This document shows positions 10,401-18,700 of a stretch of DNA of 42,355 nt, piece after piece. Source of the DNA: Oscillospiraceae bacterium (GTDB lineage: Bacteria > Bacillota > Clostridia > Oscillospirales > Oscillospiraceae); the NCBI GenBank assembly GCA_009785345.1, contig WQWL01000016.1, forward strand, positions 1-42,355. Reading direction: 5' to 3'. A model generated the notes under the pieces. That model saw only the letters and a program-made list of their open reading frames with translations, was not told where the DNA came from and ran no database searches. Made by a program: the position numbers and the translations under genes. The first letter of the stretch is position 1; each line of letters begins with the position of its first letter.

Positions 10401-11668
10401 CTGATGCTTGCCGGATCCGGGTTGCCCAGCTGATCAAGACGTACTCTCATACCTGTCCATGTTCCATGGTATTCCATATTGATACGGCTAACCCTGGTAA
10501 CTGTATTTGCAAACCATTCCGGTGTATTTGTAGCAGCTTGATCTGCTGTTGCTCTATAAAGCCATCCATTTGCTACGAGATAATGTATGTTAGTGCGACC
10601 ATGGCGGGTAAAGCCACCTTCTCTGCCTGCAATGCTGATGTAGTACACATTACGTGTATCTCTATGTGCACCCTCTACTATTGTATAGAGCATCTCATCA
10701 CTTGTTGTTGCACGTAGCGTAAGGTTTGCAGCTTGCACTGATGAGTAGTTTACTTCATCCCACTCACCTAGTCTTCCCATAAACTCACCGAGTGATACAG
10801 GATCGCCTAAAGGAGGAAGTTCAATTTCTTCAAACTGCGCATCAACCAATACTACACCGCCACCTTCAGGCATCGGGAATGCAGCGTTGATTTCAGTCAA
10901 AGTTATATCGGCAACTCCTGTTACATTCAAAGTACCCGGCACCAACACTTGTCCTGTTGGAGGAGTTACTGTTAATGTCATGAGGGTTCCGGCTTCTTGT
11001 GCGCCTGCCGGTGTAATTACTACATTTCCTACAGGAACTGTTGACGCTTCGCCTACTGTTACAGTGTATGTTGTTGGCTCAACACTACCAGCACCATGTT
11101 CGTATATAGACCAGTTGTTATCAGGGCTTGTGGGTACACCTAACCAGTTTACTGCCCAGTCAGCGGTTACGAACCAGTTGGCAAATGTTCCTGTTTCAAA
11201 TCCAGGATTTGCCAACAGATTTGTTCCGGCCGGACCTGTCAGAGAAAAGCCATCCAGCATGATGTCGTTCGCTGCAGATGTTCCGGTCTCAATTAAAAAA
11301 GTACGCCAGTTGCCACCTGTTGATGTTGCAGTACCTGTTATTTGTGTCCATTCTGCATAATTTACAGTCCTGTTCGGCACAAAAACTAAGTTTCCACCGC
11401 CACCTTCAGCACGAATATTCAATGCAGTGGCATTACCTCTTGCCCATACAGAAAATTCAAATGTTCCGATTGGGAAGTTTATACTCTGGTGTGGCGTGAA
11501 GCGGGCTGAAGATATCGCTCCGTTTCCTTGGAGTCTTAGTGAATAGTTGCCCGGATCAAATGCATCCAGAGCTTCCGGTTCAGTTGCCATTGCCGGAACC
11601 GCGACAACGCTTAACGCGATAGCCATCACTAAAAGCAATGCAAAACTTCTTTTAATAAGTCTTTTCAT
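7472..11668 (-). CDS. Secreted DUF4832-type glycosidase-like protein with extra N-terminal carbohydrate-binding-like domain (paralogue B)
   Basis: 1398 residues, ATG 11668 with AGGAG six bases upstream. After a signal peptide (1-29) this copy has about 250 residues the others lack. Residues 40-145 look like a CBM4/9-type jelly roll, then comes LLANPGFETGTFANW (about 150-165), which is normally the first strand of such a domain, then an InlB-type repeat (about 198-280) ending VDAQFEE. The family core follows: first beta domain (about 290-430), FNPLVGGG and WRSLQP, LGHWGEWHNWP (Glu near 831), SGGEYGD (Glu near 969), a beta-sandwich, and the tail module (1241-1391). The stub VNAQFEEEELPP in paralogue A resembles the end of this extension, so A may have lost it. 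Own promoter, long leader and own terminator. Probable role: binding or hydrolysis of an extracellular glycan; substrate unknown. Confidence 0.8.
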   Translation of the reverse strand: MKRLIKRSFALLLVMAIALSVVAVPAMATEPEALDAFDPGNYSLRLQGNGAISSARFTPHQSINFPIGTFEFSVWARGNATALNIRAEGGGGNLVFVPNRTVNYAEWTQITGTATSTGGNWRTFLIETGTSAANDIMLDGFSLTGPAGTNLLANPGFETGTFANWFVTADWAVNWLGVPTSPDNNWSIYEHGAGSVEPTTYTVTVGEASTVPVGNVVITPAGAQEAGTLMTLTVTPPTGQVLVPGTLNVTGVADITLTEINAAFPMPEGGGVVLVDAQFEEIELPPLGDPVSLGEFMGRLGEWDEVNYSSVQAANLTLRATTSDEMLYTIVEGAHRDTRNVYYISIAGREGGFTRHGRTNIHYLVANGWLYRATADQAATNTPEWFANTVTRVSRINMEYHGTWTGMRVRLDQLGNPDPASISISWQAFDATVRSTTPAHLPAGGTSLMPVTARFARVRDEGVYYPTEYFGIILNPLVGGGANMQSGGAPTGQSLGYAYVSWRSLQPNRDEVDLSQARIYIWNDYPVWGPNRDEWGPRAPLLENLMADYASRGQYVQLRMIMDLPTGHRTGTGFVPIPAHYFPPPYDGGTPLSAAQQGSAVNLRNRTIADIPDWAVATMRRESNRPNDNCEHNIPFQPDRRHFVWDANANGGEGGYVDDGLFDRMRDSNDTHALFWQGFRDQPFVHYDNVIYYYPAEGEPVRVTDGLFRCAIPNPAGGADLRVCPDGCIPYRRPAGVRANVDGNCSDGTGRLQRLAGWHPDNNWGPEGMWYYSWPAISGAVGLAPRYDHHLLLDYHEQLINLLAEEIARPGSDWNAVVQVQLGTLGHWGEWHNWPTANAGTFPNAQIAYPFVRHYIDAFACNPNVHIGMRYANWIGVRYGMGYFHDEAGQTSHFEQVNVIAQQNLSATDHAGGPGHNAGIGVNIASITYNRNANMANVPAFTGIPGTPAANFNNAVSDPTFWMHRWSGGEYGDTSASVANPAAPRSTVTCDISRGDLVSGWGQPQFNSIMRTIYAFRWSNVSNLAPRGPIAGRPRPGNATDQRMHKNNDAMFDNMGYRFVVEEVAVDGNLYRGETVDMNMVVSNRGVAPFHRSWPLEVSFINAEGQVADAIIIDCVDIVEWLPRHRAFSNARPPMTHHRYVTSHITGEEVRVYYRPGAEQAQQGTVNIPAFDGRSEVNFAVTIPASLPEGEHTLAIAILDPILRDYNPGIRFHNYPVRSDMRLVLEPFVVTDGVVVPTVEFDGTNPNRLVDLLKTSNVILTTRGNLGIFAQHSPFVIPEGRTLYIQTTLNVQRGDVELQIYGNLVVLPGGRVNNQGNGSTITVEDGGNLIVNGLVENVTGSRFFNEGNVTVGSNGRFTVRASVYYCWECCGDVYLYDGANISIHRDATRRCPVIEPEE

Positions 11669-11673
11669 ATGTA

Positions 11674-11735
11674 TCTCCTATTTAATATTTTGCCATTTTA
11701 TTCTGAGGTTGTGGCTCCTCTTTTTCAGCTACATT
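11674..11735 (-). promoter_or_regulatory. Conserved 5' leader element before paralogue B
   Basis: The leader contains GAGGAGCC-A-CAACCTCAGAA, followed by GGCAAAATATT and the ribosome site. The same block precedes the gene at 21545. GAGG and CCTC can pair around an AGCCACAA loop. In one frame both copies also read EEPQPQ-x-K-x-x-AK then stop, without a start codon. Confidence 0.5.
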
Positions 11736-11802
11736 TACTTAAGGTTGTGCATTCCTTTTTCTCTGTTCCAAGAGAAACCGCAAGTACATATATTCTCCAC
11801 AT
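11725..11802 (-). CDS. Candidate leader peptide, 25 residues
   Basis: Inside the ~190-base leader of paralogue B an ATG at 11802 follows GAGGTGAT, an eight-base match to the 16S anti-Shine-Dalgarno, and opens 25 codons (MWRIYVLAVSLGTEKKEC...) ending in TGA. The codons for VSLGTEKK overlap a small hairpin (TTTCTCT/AGAGAAA). It might couple translation to expression of the big gene, or be chance. The gap to the ATG is rather short. Confidence 0.3.
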   Translation of the reverse strand: MWRIYVLAVSLGTEKKECTTLSKCS

Positions 11803-11837
11803 ATCACCTCACTCTATATTAATGTATCATTATTCTC

Positions 11838-11868
11838 AATACTTACTTAGTGTTACTTAGTAAGTATT
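11838..11868. promoter_or_regulatory. Inverted repeat over the -10 and start site of paralogue B
   Basis: AATACTTACT (11838-11847) and AGTAAGTATT (11859-11868) are a perfect 10-bp dyad around 11 bases. The right arm enters the -10 box. It is placed like an operator. A degenerate version (ACTTAATTA...TTAATAAGT) lies in the same place before paralogue A. Confidence 0.5.
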
Positions 11869-11894
11869 ATATGATTAATATTATCGCATTACAA
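11866..11894 (-). promoter_or_regulatory. Promoter of paralogue B
   Basis: TTGTAA (11894-11889) and TATAAT (11871-11866), 17 bases apart on the minus strand, leave a leader of about 190 bases. Confidence 0.7.
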
Positions 11895-11897
11895 CTA

Positions 11898-11915
11898 TTA
11901 TTGTAATTTTGTAAG
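11898..11915. promoter_or_regulatory. Conserved box upstream of promoter B
   Basis: Second, identical copy of TTATTGTAATTTTGTAAG, a few bases upstream of the -35 box, as at 7291-7308. Confidence 0.55.
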
Positions 11916-11982
11916 ATTCACCAAACTGTTTGAGTGAAACCACGTCTTTTTTTATCGTTTTTATTAGCGTTAACGAAAAACA

Positions 11983-12027
11983 GTACTCCTCCCAAAAGTA
12001 AGTATGGACTTTCTTTGGGAGGAGTAC
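11983..12027 (-). terminator. Terminator of the 25573-12055 operon
   Basis: On the minus strand GTACTCCTCCCAAA pairs with TTTGGGAGGAGTAC, followed by TGTTTTTCG. It begins 28 bases past the stop codon and is the best T run among the related terminators here. Confidence 0.8.
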
Positions 12028-12054
12028 TTATAAAGGTAGTCGCTTATATAATTT

Positions 12055-15000
12055 TTACTCTTCAGGCTCTGGTTCTACTGGTGGTGGGCAACGTCTGGTT
12101 GCATCTCTGTGTATACTGATATTTGCTCCATCATATAGATACACATCTCCGCTGCATTCCCAACAATAGTACACTGATGCACGCACGGTAAATCTGCCCT
12201 CGCTTCCAACTGTGACATTACCTTCATTGAAGAATCTTGAGCCGGTTACATTTTCCACCCAACCATTAACAATCAGATTGCCGCCATCTTCAACCGTTAT
12301 TGTACTTCCGTTACCTTGATTGTTGATTCTTCCGCCAGGAAGTACCACTACATTACCATAGATTTGAAGCTCTACATCGCCACGTTGTACATTCAATGTC
12401 GTTTGGATGTATAGGGTTCTTCCTTCTGGTACCACAAATGGGCTGTGCTGTGTAAATATGCCAAGGTTACCGCGTGTTGTCAGGATAGCATTGCTTGTCT
12501 CCAGTAAGTCAGTTAAGCGATTCGGATTTGTGCCATCAAATTCAACTGTCATTACCGGCGGTACATCCACTGTAAGGCCGTCAATAACCAAACGTCCATC
12601 TGCACGTGTGCCGATATTGGCGAAACGAATGGCTGGCTCGTTATTTCTGAGAACAGGATCTAGAATCGCTATTGCTACAGAATACACACCGTCTTCGGAT
12701 AGTTCTGCTGGTATTTGAAGTTCGAAGTTTACAGCATTACGTCCATCGTGTGCAGGAATGAAGTAGGGACTATCTACAGGATGTATAGGTAATGTACGTA
12801 ATTGAGCAGCTGTGCGATAGTACACAGTATGCGTTTCGCCGATTGCATTTACTACTTCACGAGAACCGGCAGGAGTTGGGCGTGCATTATTTATCGCTCT
12901 GTGACGTGGCATCCACTCTGTGATATCCACATCTTCGATAACTTGGCGATATGCTATATTTCCGTCTGCATCAATGAACGATACTTCAAATGGCCATGTA
13001 CGGTAGAATGGTGCAACACCTCTGTTGTTAACTACCATACTCACATCGGCAGTTTCGCCACGTATAAGAGCACCATCTATTTCAATTTCTTCGATCACGA
13101 ATCTGTAGCCCATGTTGTCATGTGCTGCAAGATTGTTTTTTTGTATTCTTGTTGCTGCTGATGTTGCAGGTTGAGCTGTAGTCACATTATCCGGTCCGCG
13201 TCGCAATAGATTTGATGTGTTTGCCCAACGGAAAGCGTAGATTGTACGCATGATATTGATGCTGGTATTATCCCAGTCTCCGCCATATTGATTAGGAATA
13301 CCGGAAGCGACATTTATACCTGGCAAATCGCGATGCCATGCACCGGAGGAACTGTCACCCCATTCGCCGCCTGAGAAGCCACCGCTCATCCAGAAGGTTG
13401 GGTTACGGGCAGCATTGGCAAATTCATCAATATCGCGCATGGTTGGTGATGATCCGCTGTTGTACCAACTATCGCCTTCAAGTCCTGTGAACTCAGGAAC
13501 ATTTCTCATATTTGCATTAATGTTGTTATGCAATATGTAGTTGTTGTTCCAACCCCCACCCGGAATTGGATTTTGACCGTGGGTTCTATTACCACGACCC
13601 CAACCATTTGGTTCCCAATTGTCTGCAGCTAGATTTTGTCCGGCTAATGAGTTCCATACTGTGAAGTGTTGATTCTGGGCTGCCTGGTCGTGATGTATAC
13701 CCATATTATATCTTGTAGCTATCCAGTTAGCATAACGCATACTGAGTTGTACATTGTCAATTCCGGCAAAAGCGTCAACATAGTGGCGCACGATTTCATA
13801 TGCAAACTCTGCATTGGGGAATGTGTCTTTATCTTCTATTGGCCAATTATGCCATTCGGCCCAGTGACCTAAAGAGCCAATCTGAACTTGTGCTACTACT
13901 CTCCATGGGGAATCGGCATCGGCAATTTCTTCAGCCATCGCTCGAATAAGTGCCTCATGATGTATTGCAAGCATATGATGCTCATATCTCGGTCCAAGAC
14001 CCACCATACCACTGATATCATTAGGTGAATAGTACCATACACCTTCAGGACCCCAATTTTGATCACGTTGCCAGCCTGCACGTTGTTGCGAAATGCCACG
14101 AGCACCGGCAGGAAACTCATCATTTGCATTAAAGTCAGGACGTCTGTATGGAACACAACCATCCGGGCAGACACGTAAATCAGGACCGCCATTTGGAGCA
14201 GGAATCGCACAACGGAAGAAACCGTCCATGATTCCCTCTTGCTGTGCAGGTGTTAGAGGTGCACTTACGGCAAGTGGATTTTCAGGATTTGCTGCTACAT
14301 ATAATTGTTGATCTCTGAAGTTTTGGAAGAAGAGATAATCAGGATCAGCAGGATTACGCATTCTGGCAAATAATCCATCATCAACAAGAGCTTCTGCAAT
14401 GTCACACCATACGAGGTGAGGTCTGTCAGCTTGAAATGGAATGTTATGCTCACATTCAGAGTTTGGCAGATTTGATTGCCAACGCATATCATGAATTACC
14501 CATGTCGGAATATCAGCAACTCTGCGGTTCATTAGATTAAGATATGCAAGGCGTTGAGCTGCAGTTTTGGCTCCGGCTTCAACGGGATCAGGGAAAATAG
14601 GGTGAGTTCCCGGTACGGCAAGTCCCGGACCACCATGAGGACGATCCATAATCAAGCGTAGTTCAATGTAATGTCCTCGATCAGCGGCTGCTGTAAATAT
14701 ATCATCTAATAATGCGCCACGCGCAGGCCATTCGTCACGACCGGGACCGGCAGTTGGTAATGCTCCGTGAACAGATAGTACTGTTTGATCCAAATCAATT
14801 ACACCGGGTTCGGGTGACATATCACGCCATGCTACATGAACAAAGCCCATTACTCGTCCACCCGTTGGAGCACCTGTTCCTGCAACGGGACCGCCGCCCA
14901 TCAATGGGTTGAGGATAAGTGAGAAGTCTTCCTGTGGATAGAGTGCACCATCTCTTGCCTCACGGACGAATTGTCCGACAGGAGCTAGGCTCGTGCCACC

Positions 15001-15702
15001 AGCTGGTAAATGTCTCTGTATCGTCGTTCTGGAAACAAGTCCGGTATCCCAGCCTTGCCATGAAATGCGTATATCAGCAGGATCAGGAGTATTGCCGTCG
15101 CCATCTTCAAGCTGATCTAAGCGTAGGCGCATGCCTGTCCAATGTGTATGATATTCCATACCAACACGATCCAGGCGCACTGCACTGCCTAAGAAAAATT
15201 CATTTGTATAATCTCTAACGCCTGCATTACCTGTACCGGTCATAGTAGGAACACCTGGATCAACTCTATCAGCTGTAGGGCTGTAAAGGAACCCATTAGC
15301 CACTAAATAATGAATATTCTGGCGACCATGGAAAGTAAATCCATCATCTCTGCCATCAATACTGATGAACCAGATGTTTCTTGTGTCGCGGAATAAACCT
15401 TCCACTATTGTATATAGAACGCCACCACCGGCGGTCGCGCGGAGTGTAAGTTGGTCATCACCGGCTCCGTCTGTCACCGCATTGTGGTCAACACGGTTCC
15501 ACTCACCGGTTACTACATCGTTCCATACTTCCAGTCTGCCGGAAAATTCAGAAAATGGTACACCGACCGAAAGCACTTCTGCTGCTAAAGGTTCTGTATC
15601 ATATACTTCAGGCTCCTCTGCAAGAGCGCTAACTGCCAATATGCTGACCATGAAGCTTAACGCTAATAATAAGGCTATAATCTTTTTTATTGATCTTGAC
15701 AT
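12055..15702 (-). CDS. Secreted DUF4832-type glycosidase-like protein with shared tail module (paralogue D)
   Basis: 1215 residues. The start is ATG 15702, six bases after AAGGAG; the longer frame to 15732 overlaps the end of the upstream gene and lacks a comparable site. The signal peptide ends ALA-EEP. The architecture is the family one: beta domain (about 45-235), LNPLMGGG and WRDMSPEPG, IELRLIMDRP, GHWAEWHNWP (near 617; the Gly of the usual GEW is Ala here but the Glu is kept), SGGEWGD (near 780), beta-sandwich, tail module (1055-1205, YCWECSGD). It is closest to the gene at 21545, including an almost identical first 30 residues and ribosome-site region. It starts 33 bases after the glycosidase gene ends, so the two are surely co-transcribed. 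Function otherwise as for its paralogues: a secreted, probably glycan-acting protein. Confidence 0.8.
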   Translation of the reverse strand: MSRSIKKIIALLLALSFMVSILAVSALAEEPEVYDTEPLAAEVLSVGVPFSEFSGRLEVWNDVVTGEWNRVDHNAVTDGAGDDQLTLRATAGGGVLYTIVEGLFRDTRNIWFISIDGRDDGFTFHGRQNIHYLVANGFLYSPTADRVDPGVPTMTGTGNAGVRDYTNEFFLGSAVRLDRVGMEYHTHWTGMRLRLDQLEDGDGNTPDPADIRISWQGWDTGLVSRTTIQRHLPAGGTSLAPVGQFVREARDGALYPQEDFSLILNPLMGGGPVAGTGAPTGGRVMGFVHVAWRDMSPEPGVIDLDQTVLSVHGALPTAGPGRDEWPARGALLDDIFTAAADRGHYIELRLIMDRPHGGPGLAVPGTHPIFPDPVEAGAKTAAQRLAYLNLMNRRVADIPTWVIHDMRWQSNLPNSECEHNIPFQADRPHLVWCDIAEALVDDGLFARMRNPADPDYLFFQNFRDQQLYVAANPENPLAVSAPLTPAQQEGIMDGFFRCAIPAPNGGPDLRVCPDGCVPYRRPDFNANDEFPAGARGISQQRAGWQRDQNWGPEGVWYYSPNDISGMVGLGPRYEHHMLAIHHEALIRAMAEEIADADSPWRVVAQVQIGSLGHWAEWHNWPIEDKDTFPNAEFAYEIVRHYVDAFAGIDNVQLSMRYANWIATRYNMGIHHDQAAQNQHFTVWNSLAGQNLAADNWEPNGWGRGNRTHGQNPIPGGGWNNNYILHNNINANMRNVPEFTGLEGDSWYNSGSSPTMRDIDEFANAARNPTFWMSGGFSGGEWGDSSSGAWHRDLPGINVASGIPNQYGGDWDNTSINIMRTIYAFRWANTSNLLRRGPDNVTTAQPATSAATRIQKNNLAAHDNMGYRFVIEEIEIDGALIRGETADVSMVVNNRGVAPFYRTWPFEVSFIDADGNIAYRQVIEDVDITEWMPRHRAINNARPTPAGSREVVNAIGETHTVYYRTAAQLRTLPIHPVDSPYFIPAHDGRNAVNFELQIPAELSEDGVYSVAIAILDPVLRNNEPAIRFANIGTRADGRLVIDGLTVDVPPVMTVEFDGTNPNRLTDLLETSNAILTTRGNLGIFTQHSPFVVPEGRTLYIQTTLNVQRGDVELQIYGNVVVLPGGRINNQGNGSTITVEDGGNLIVNGWVENVTGSRFFNEGNVTVGSEGRFTVRASVYYCWECSGDVYLYDGANISIHRDATRRCPPPVEPEPEE

Positions 15703-15735
15703 TATTTTCTCCTTAAAATATTTTTGTCCCATTCC

Positions 15736-18700
15736 TTATGGTCGTATTCGAATGGCATCACGATTGATGTTAAGGGGATTACTTCCATCGATAAGTCCGT
15801 TGTCTATGAATATTGCTCTGGCACGTACCTCAAACCTTGCGTTATTGATTATGAGACCATAGTTATTTATAGTAGAATTCGTCACATTCTCCACATGCCC
15901 GTAATTCACTAAGCGACCACTTCCGGTAATGTTGATAGTACCGCCACCTGTACCGCTACCTTGGTTGTTGATTCTTCCGCCTTCAAGTACTACCACTGTG
16001 CCTTTTATAATGAGTTCAGCATCACGTTGTATGTTCAGAGTTGTTTCTATATACAGTGTTCTGCCTTCCGGTATTATAAACGGGCTGTGCTGTGCGAAGA
16101 TGCCCAGGTTACCACGAGTTTGTAGTGTTACATTATAATCGTCCAGAAGAGTACGCAAGCGTGCCGGATTCGTTCCGTCAAATTCTGTCGTAGGAACCGG
16201 TTCAACTTCATCATCTCTTTCAAATAAGAAGATAGGCTCACTAACTAGGCTTCCTTCACCGGCGCCGAATCTGATTCTGGCAGTATAGATTCCTGGTGCT
16301 TCAAACTGATCTTTGGAGATTCTTGTGGCTGCGGCACCGGGGAAGTATCCTGCATATACGAAACCGTTATTAAGGGTTCTGCCTCCAATACTTTGCTGTG
16401 AGAATACAATAACACTTCCGGTTTCAATCTCTCTGTTTCCTGCAACCAATGCTCCATCCCTGTAAATATCAACATAAACATAGGTGGTTCCGACTGCATT
16501 CTTGTTTTCTGTAATAAGGATAGGTTCAATGTCAATAAAGTTTCCACTTACGTCAGTAACATTACCAATGACTCCGAGTACACCGGCACTCGCACTTGTA
16601 ATGCTTATTCTGTCGATATTAGGTGCATTATTGGCATTGTCTCCCGCATGGAATGCGCCGCGTATTCGTATGGTATTCGGACCTTGTTGCAATGAGAGGG
16701 TAGTTGTCACAGGTTCAAATTCAGATCTTTGATTGAAGTCCCCTCTTGTGCCTTGAGCAATCAGCGGCGGAGATGTATCCCCCGGAACTGTGCTCACTGT
16801 AAGCAGTCTGGCATTGATTCTGTCGGGATCAGCAGCATTCGGGAAGGGCGAATGTCCTGCATCTGATCCTTGTACATAGTAAACACTTATGTTAAAGTCC
16901 CCGGCTGCAGGTGCATTGAAAACAACGTCAACACCGCGGGCGAGGTTTACATTACCTACCATTGCTCTATTGGATACATTTGCTGCTTCAGTTGAGGGTC
17001 TGCTGTTAATATTTGTACCCGGAGCGGGAGCGTAATCTCTAATAATACTATGACCTCCGCCCAGATCATAAATTCTATTTGCAGTGCCGGCAGTTATTGG
17101 TGTTGTACCATTAAAATTCGGAAATACAAGTCCGGCTTCAGCTTCCACTTGCCATGCTTCATAGGCACCATGCACGAAAACTTGGGCAGCAGATCTTCCG
17201 TCTACATTACTTGTCGCTGTTATTGTTGTGGTTCCTCTTGTAAGCACAGTTACTAAACCTGTCTCATCAACTGTAGCGATGACCGGATCCAAGCTTCTCC
17301 ATGTTACTGACGAGTCATAAGCACCTTCTACAACAGCTCTCAATTGAATTTGACCATTTGCTGTGAGCGTACCGGTTTGTGTGCCGGCAGGCAGTAAGCT
17401 TATTATCTGGCGAGGTGCATTGTCTCTGACAATGGCGCCCAATTGACGTATGTCAAAATCATTTTGAATACTTACAACAATTGCAGTATCGGTATCTATC
17501 GGATCACCTTCAACAGTAATCTCAAATTCTGCCATTACGGTAGGAGCAGCAATACTTGTAGCAGTTATTATCGCAGTGCCGCCACCAATCGCCAATACAA
17601 CACCATTATCATCAACTGAAGCAACAGCATTGTTACTGCTGCTCCATGTAACTGCTCTGTTTCCGGCAGTTTCAGGTAGTACAGTTGCTGTAACAGTCAG
17701 AATTTCTCCGCTGTCAACAGTAGCGCTCGTCGGATCCAAGACTATTGATACAGGAAGTATTGCCATATCCACAACTGTCACTTCTAAATCGAAAGTAAGA
17801 GTAGGGTCTTCAATGCTGGCAACTCTGATTGTTGTTGTTCCTGCTGTTAATGCTTGAACAAGTCCGTTAGTAACAGAAGCTACTTCCGGGTTTGTACTTA
17901 TCCATGTAACCCCTTGAGTCGAAGGCGTTCCGTCTCTGAGAACAACTCTGGCTTCTACAAGTGCTTGATCCTCACCTGCTGCTCCGTTGAGCGTTAAGTT
18001 CAGTTCACTTTCACTCGAGATAATGCCATAGGTTTGGACAATCCTTATTACCCTGCTTCCGCGTCCAATAAGGGTTTCGCTCCATTCAGTAACACCTCTG
18101 GCTATTACATCGCCATTCGGGTTTTCTGTAGTTGATGTCCAAAGGTCATACACATTAAATGCACCGCTGAGACCAATATCTTCAAATCTAAGCTCCCTAA
18201 GCTGCGGCGTGTTTTCACGGTTGAAAAATCCGATAACAGTATCTCCATTTTCAGTTTGTCCATAATAGATTTGTGTCAGTGGTCTAAATGTTAAACCTGC
18301 ACCGGGAGCTGTCGTATCTACATTGAAGAAATTTCCACCTGGACTATTACCCCCGCCCGGGAACGTATTTCTGCGGTTTGTGTCATTTCTTACATTCAGC
18401 CACGCCGGATTAGCTCCAGCCACGCCATCATTAATTAAGTCAACAAAGCTTTCAACAGGTTGTGCAATAAAGCGTTCTTCAATTAGCTCCATCATAGCCG
18501 GGTTAAACATAATATCAAGTGGTATTTCACGTAATTGCGGTAAAGAACCGGATAGTTGAATACCACTGCCGCCTAAGGTTTTTAACCCAAGAACATGCTT
18601 AAGTTCTGTATGCACACCTGCCGGTGCTCCCATGTCATAATCAAAAACTTTAGTTTGATGACCATCCAATATGACGCCATCTCTGCGATTCATGTTTGCC

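Larger units (their letters stand above)
11669..12054. other. 386-bp intergenic region with leader of paralogue B
   Basis: From right to left on the minus strand this holds the terminator of the gene at 12055 (11983-12027), the conserved box (11898-11915), the promoter (11866-11894) with an overlapping inverted repeat, a candidate leader peptide (11725-11802) and the leader element shared with the gene at 21545. Confidence 0.65.
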
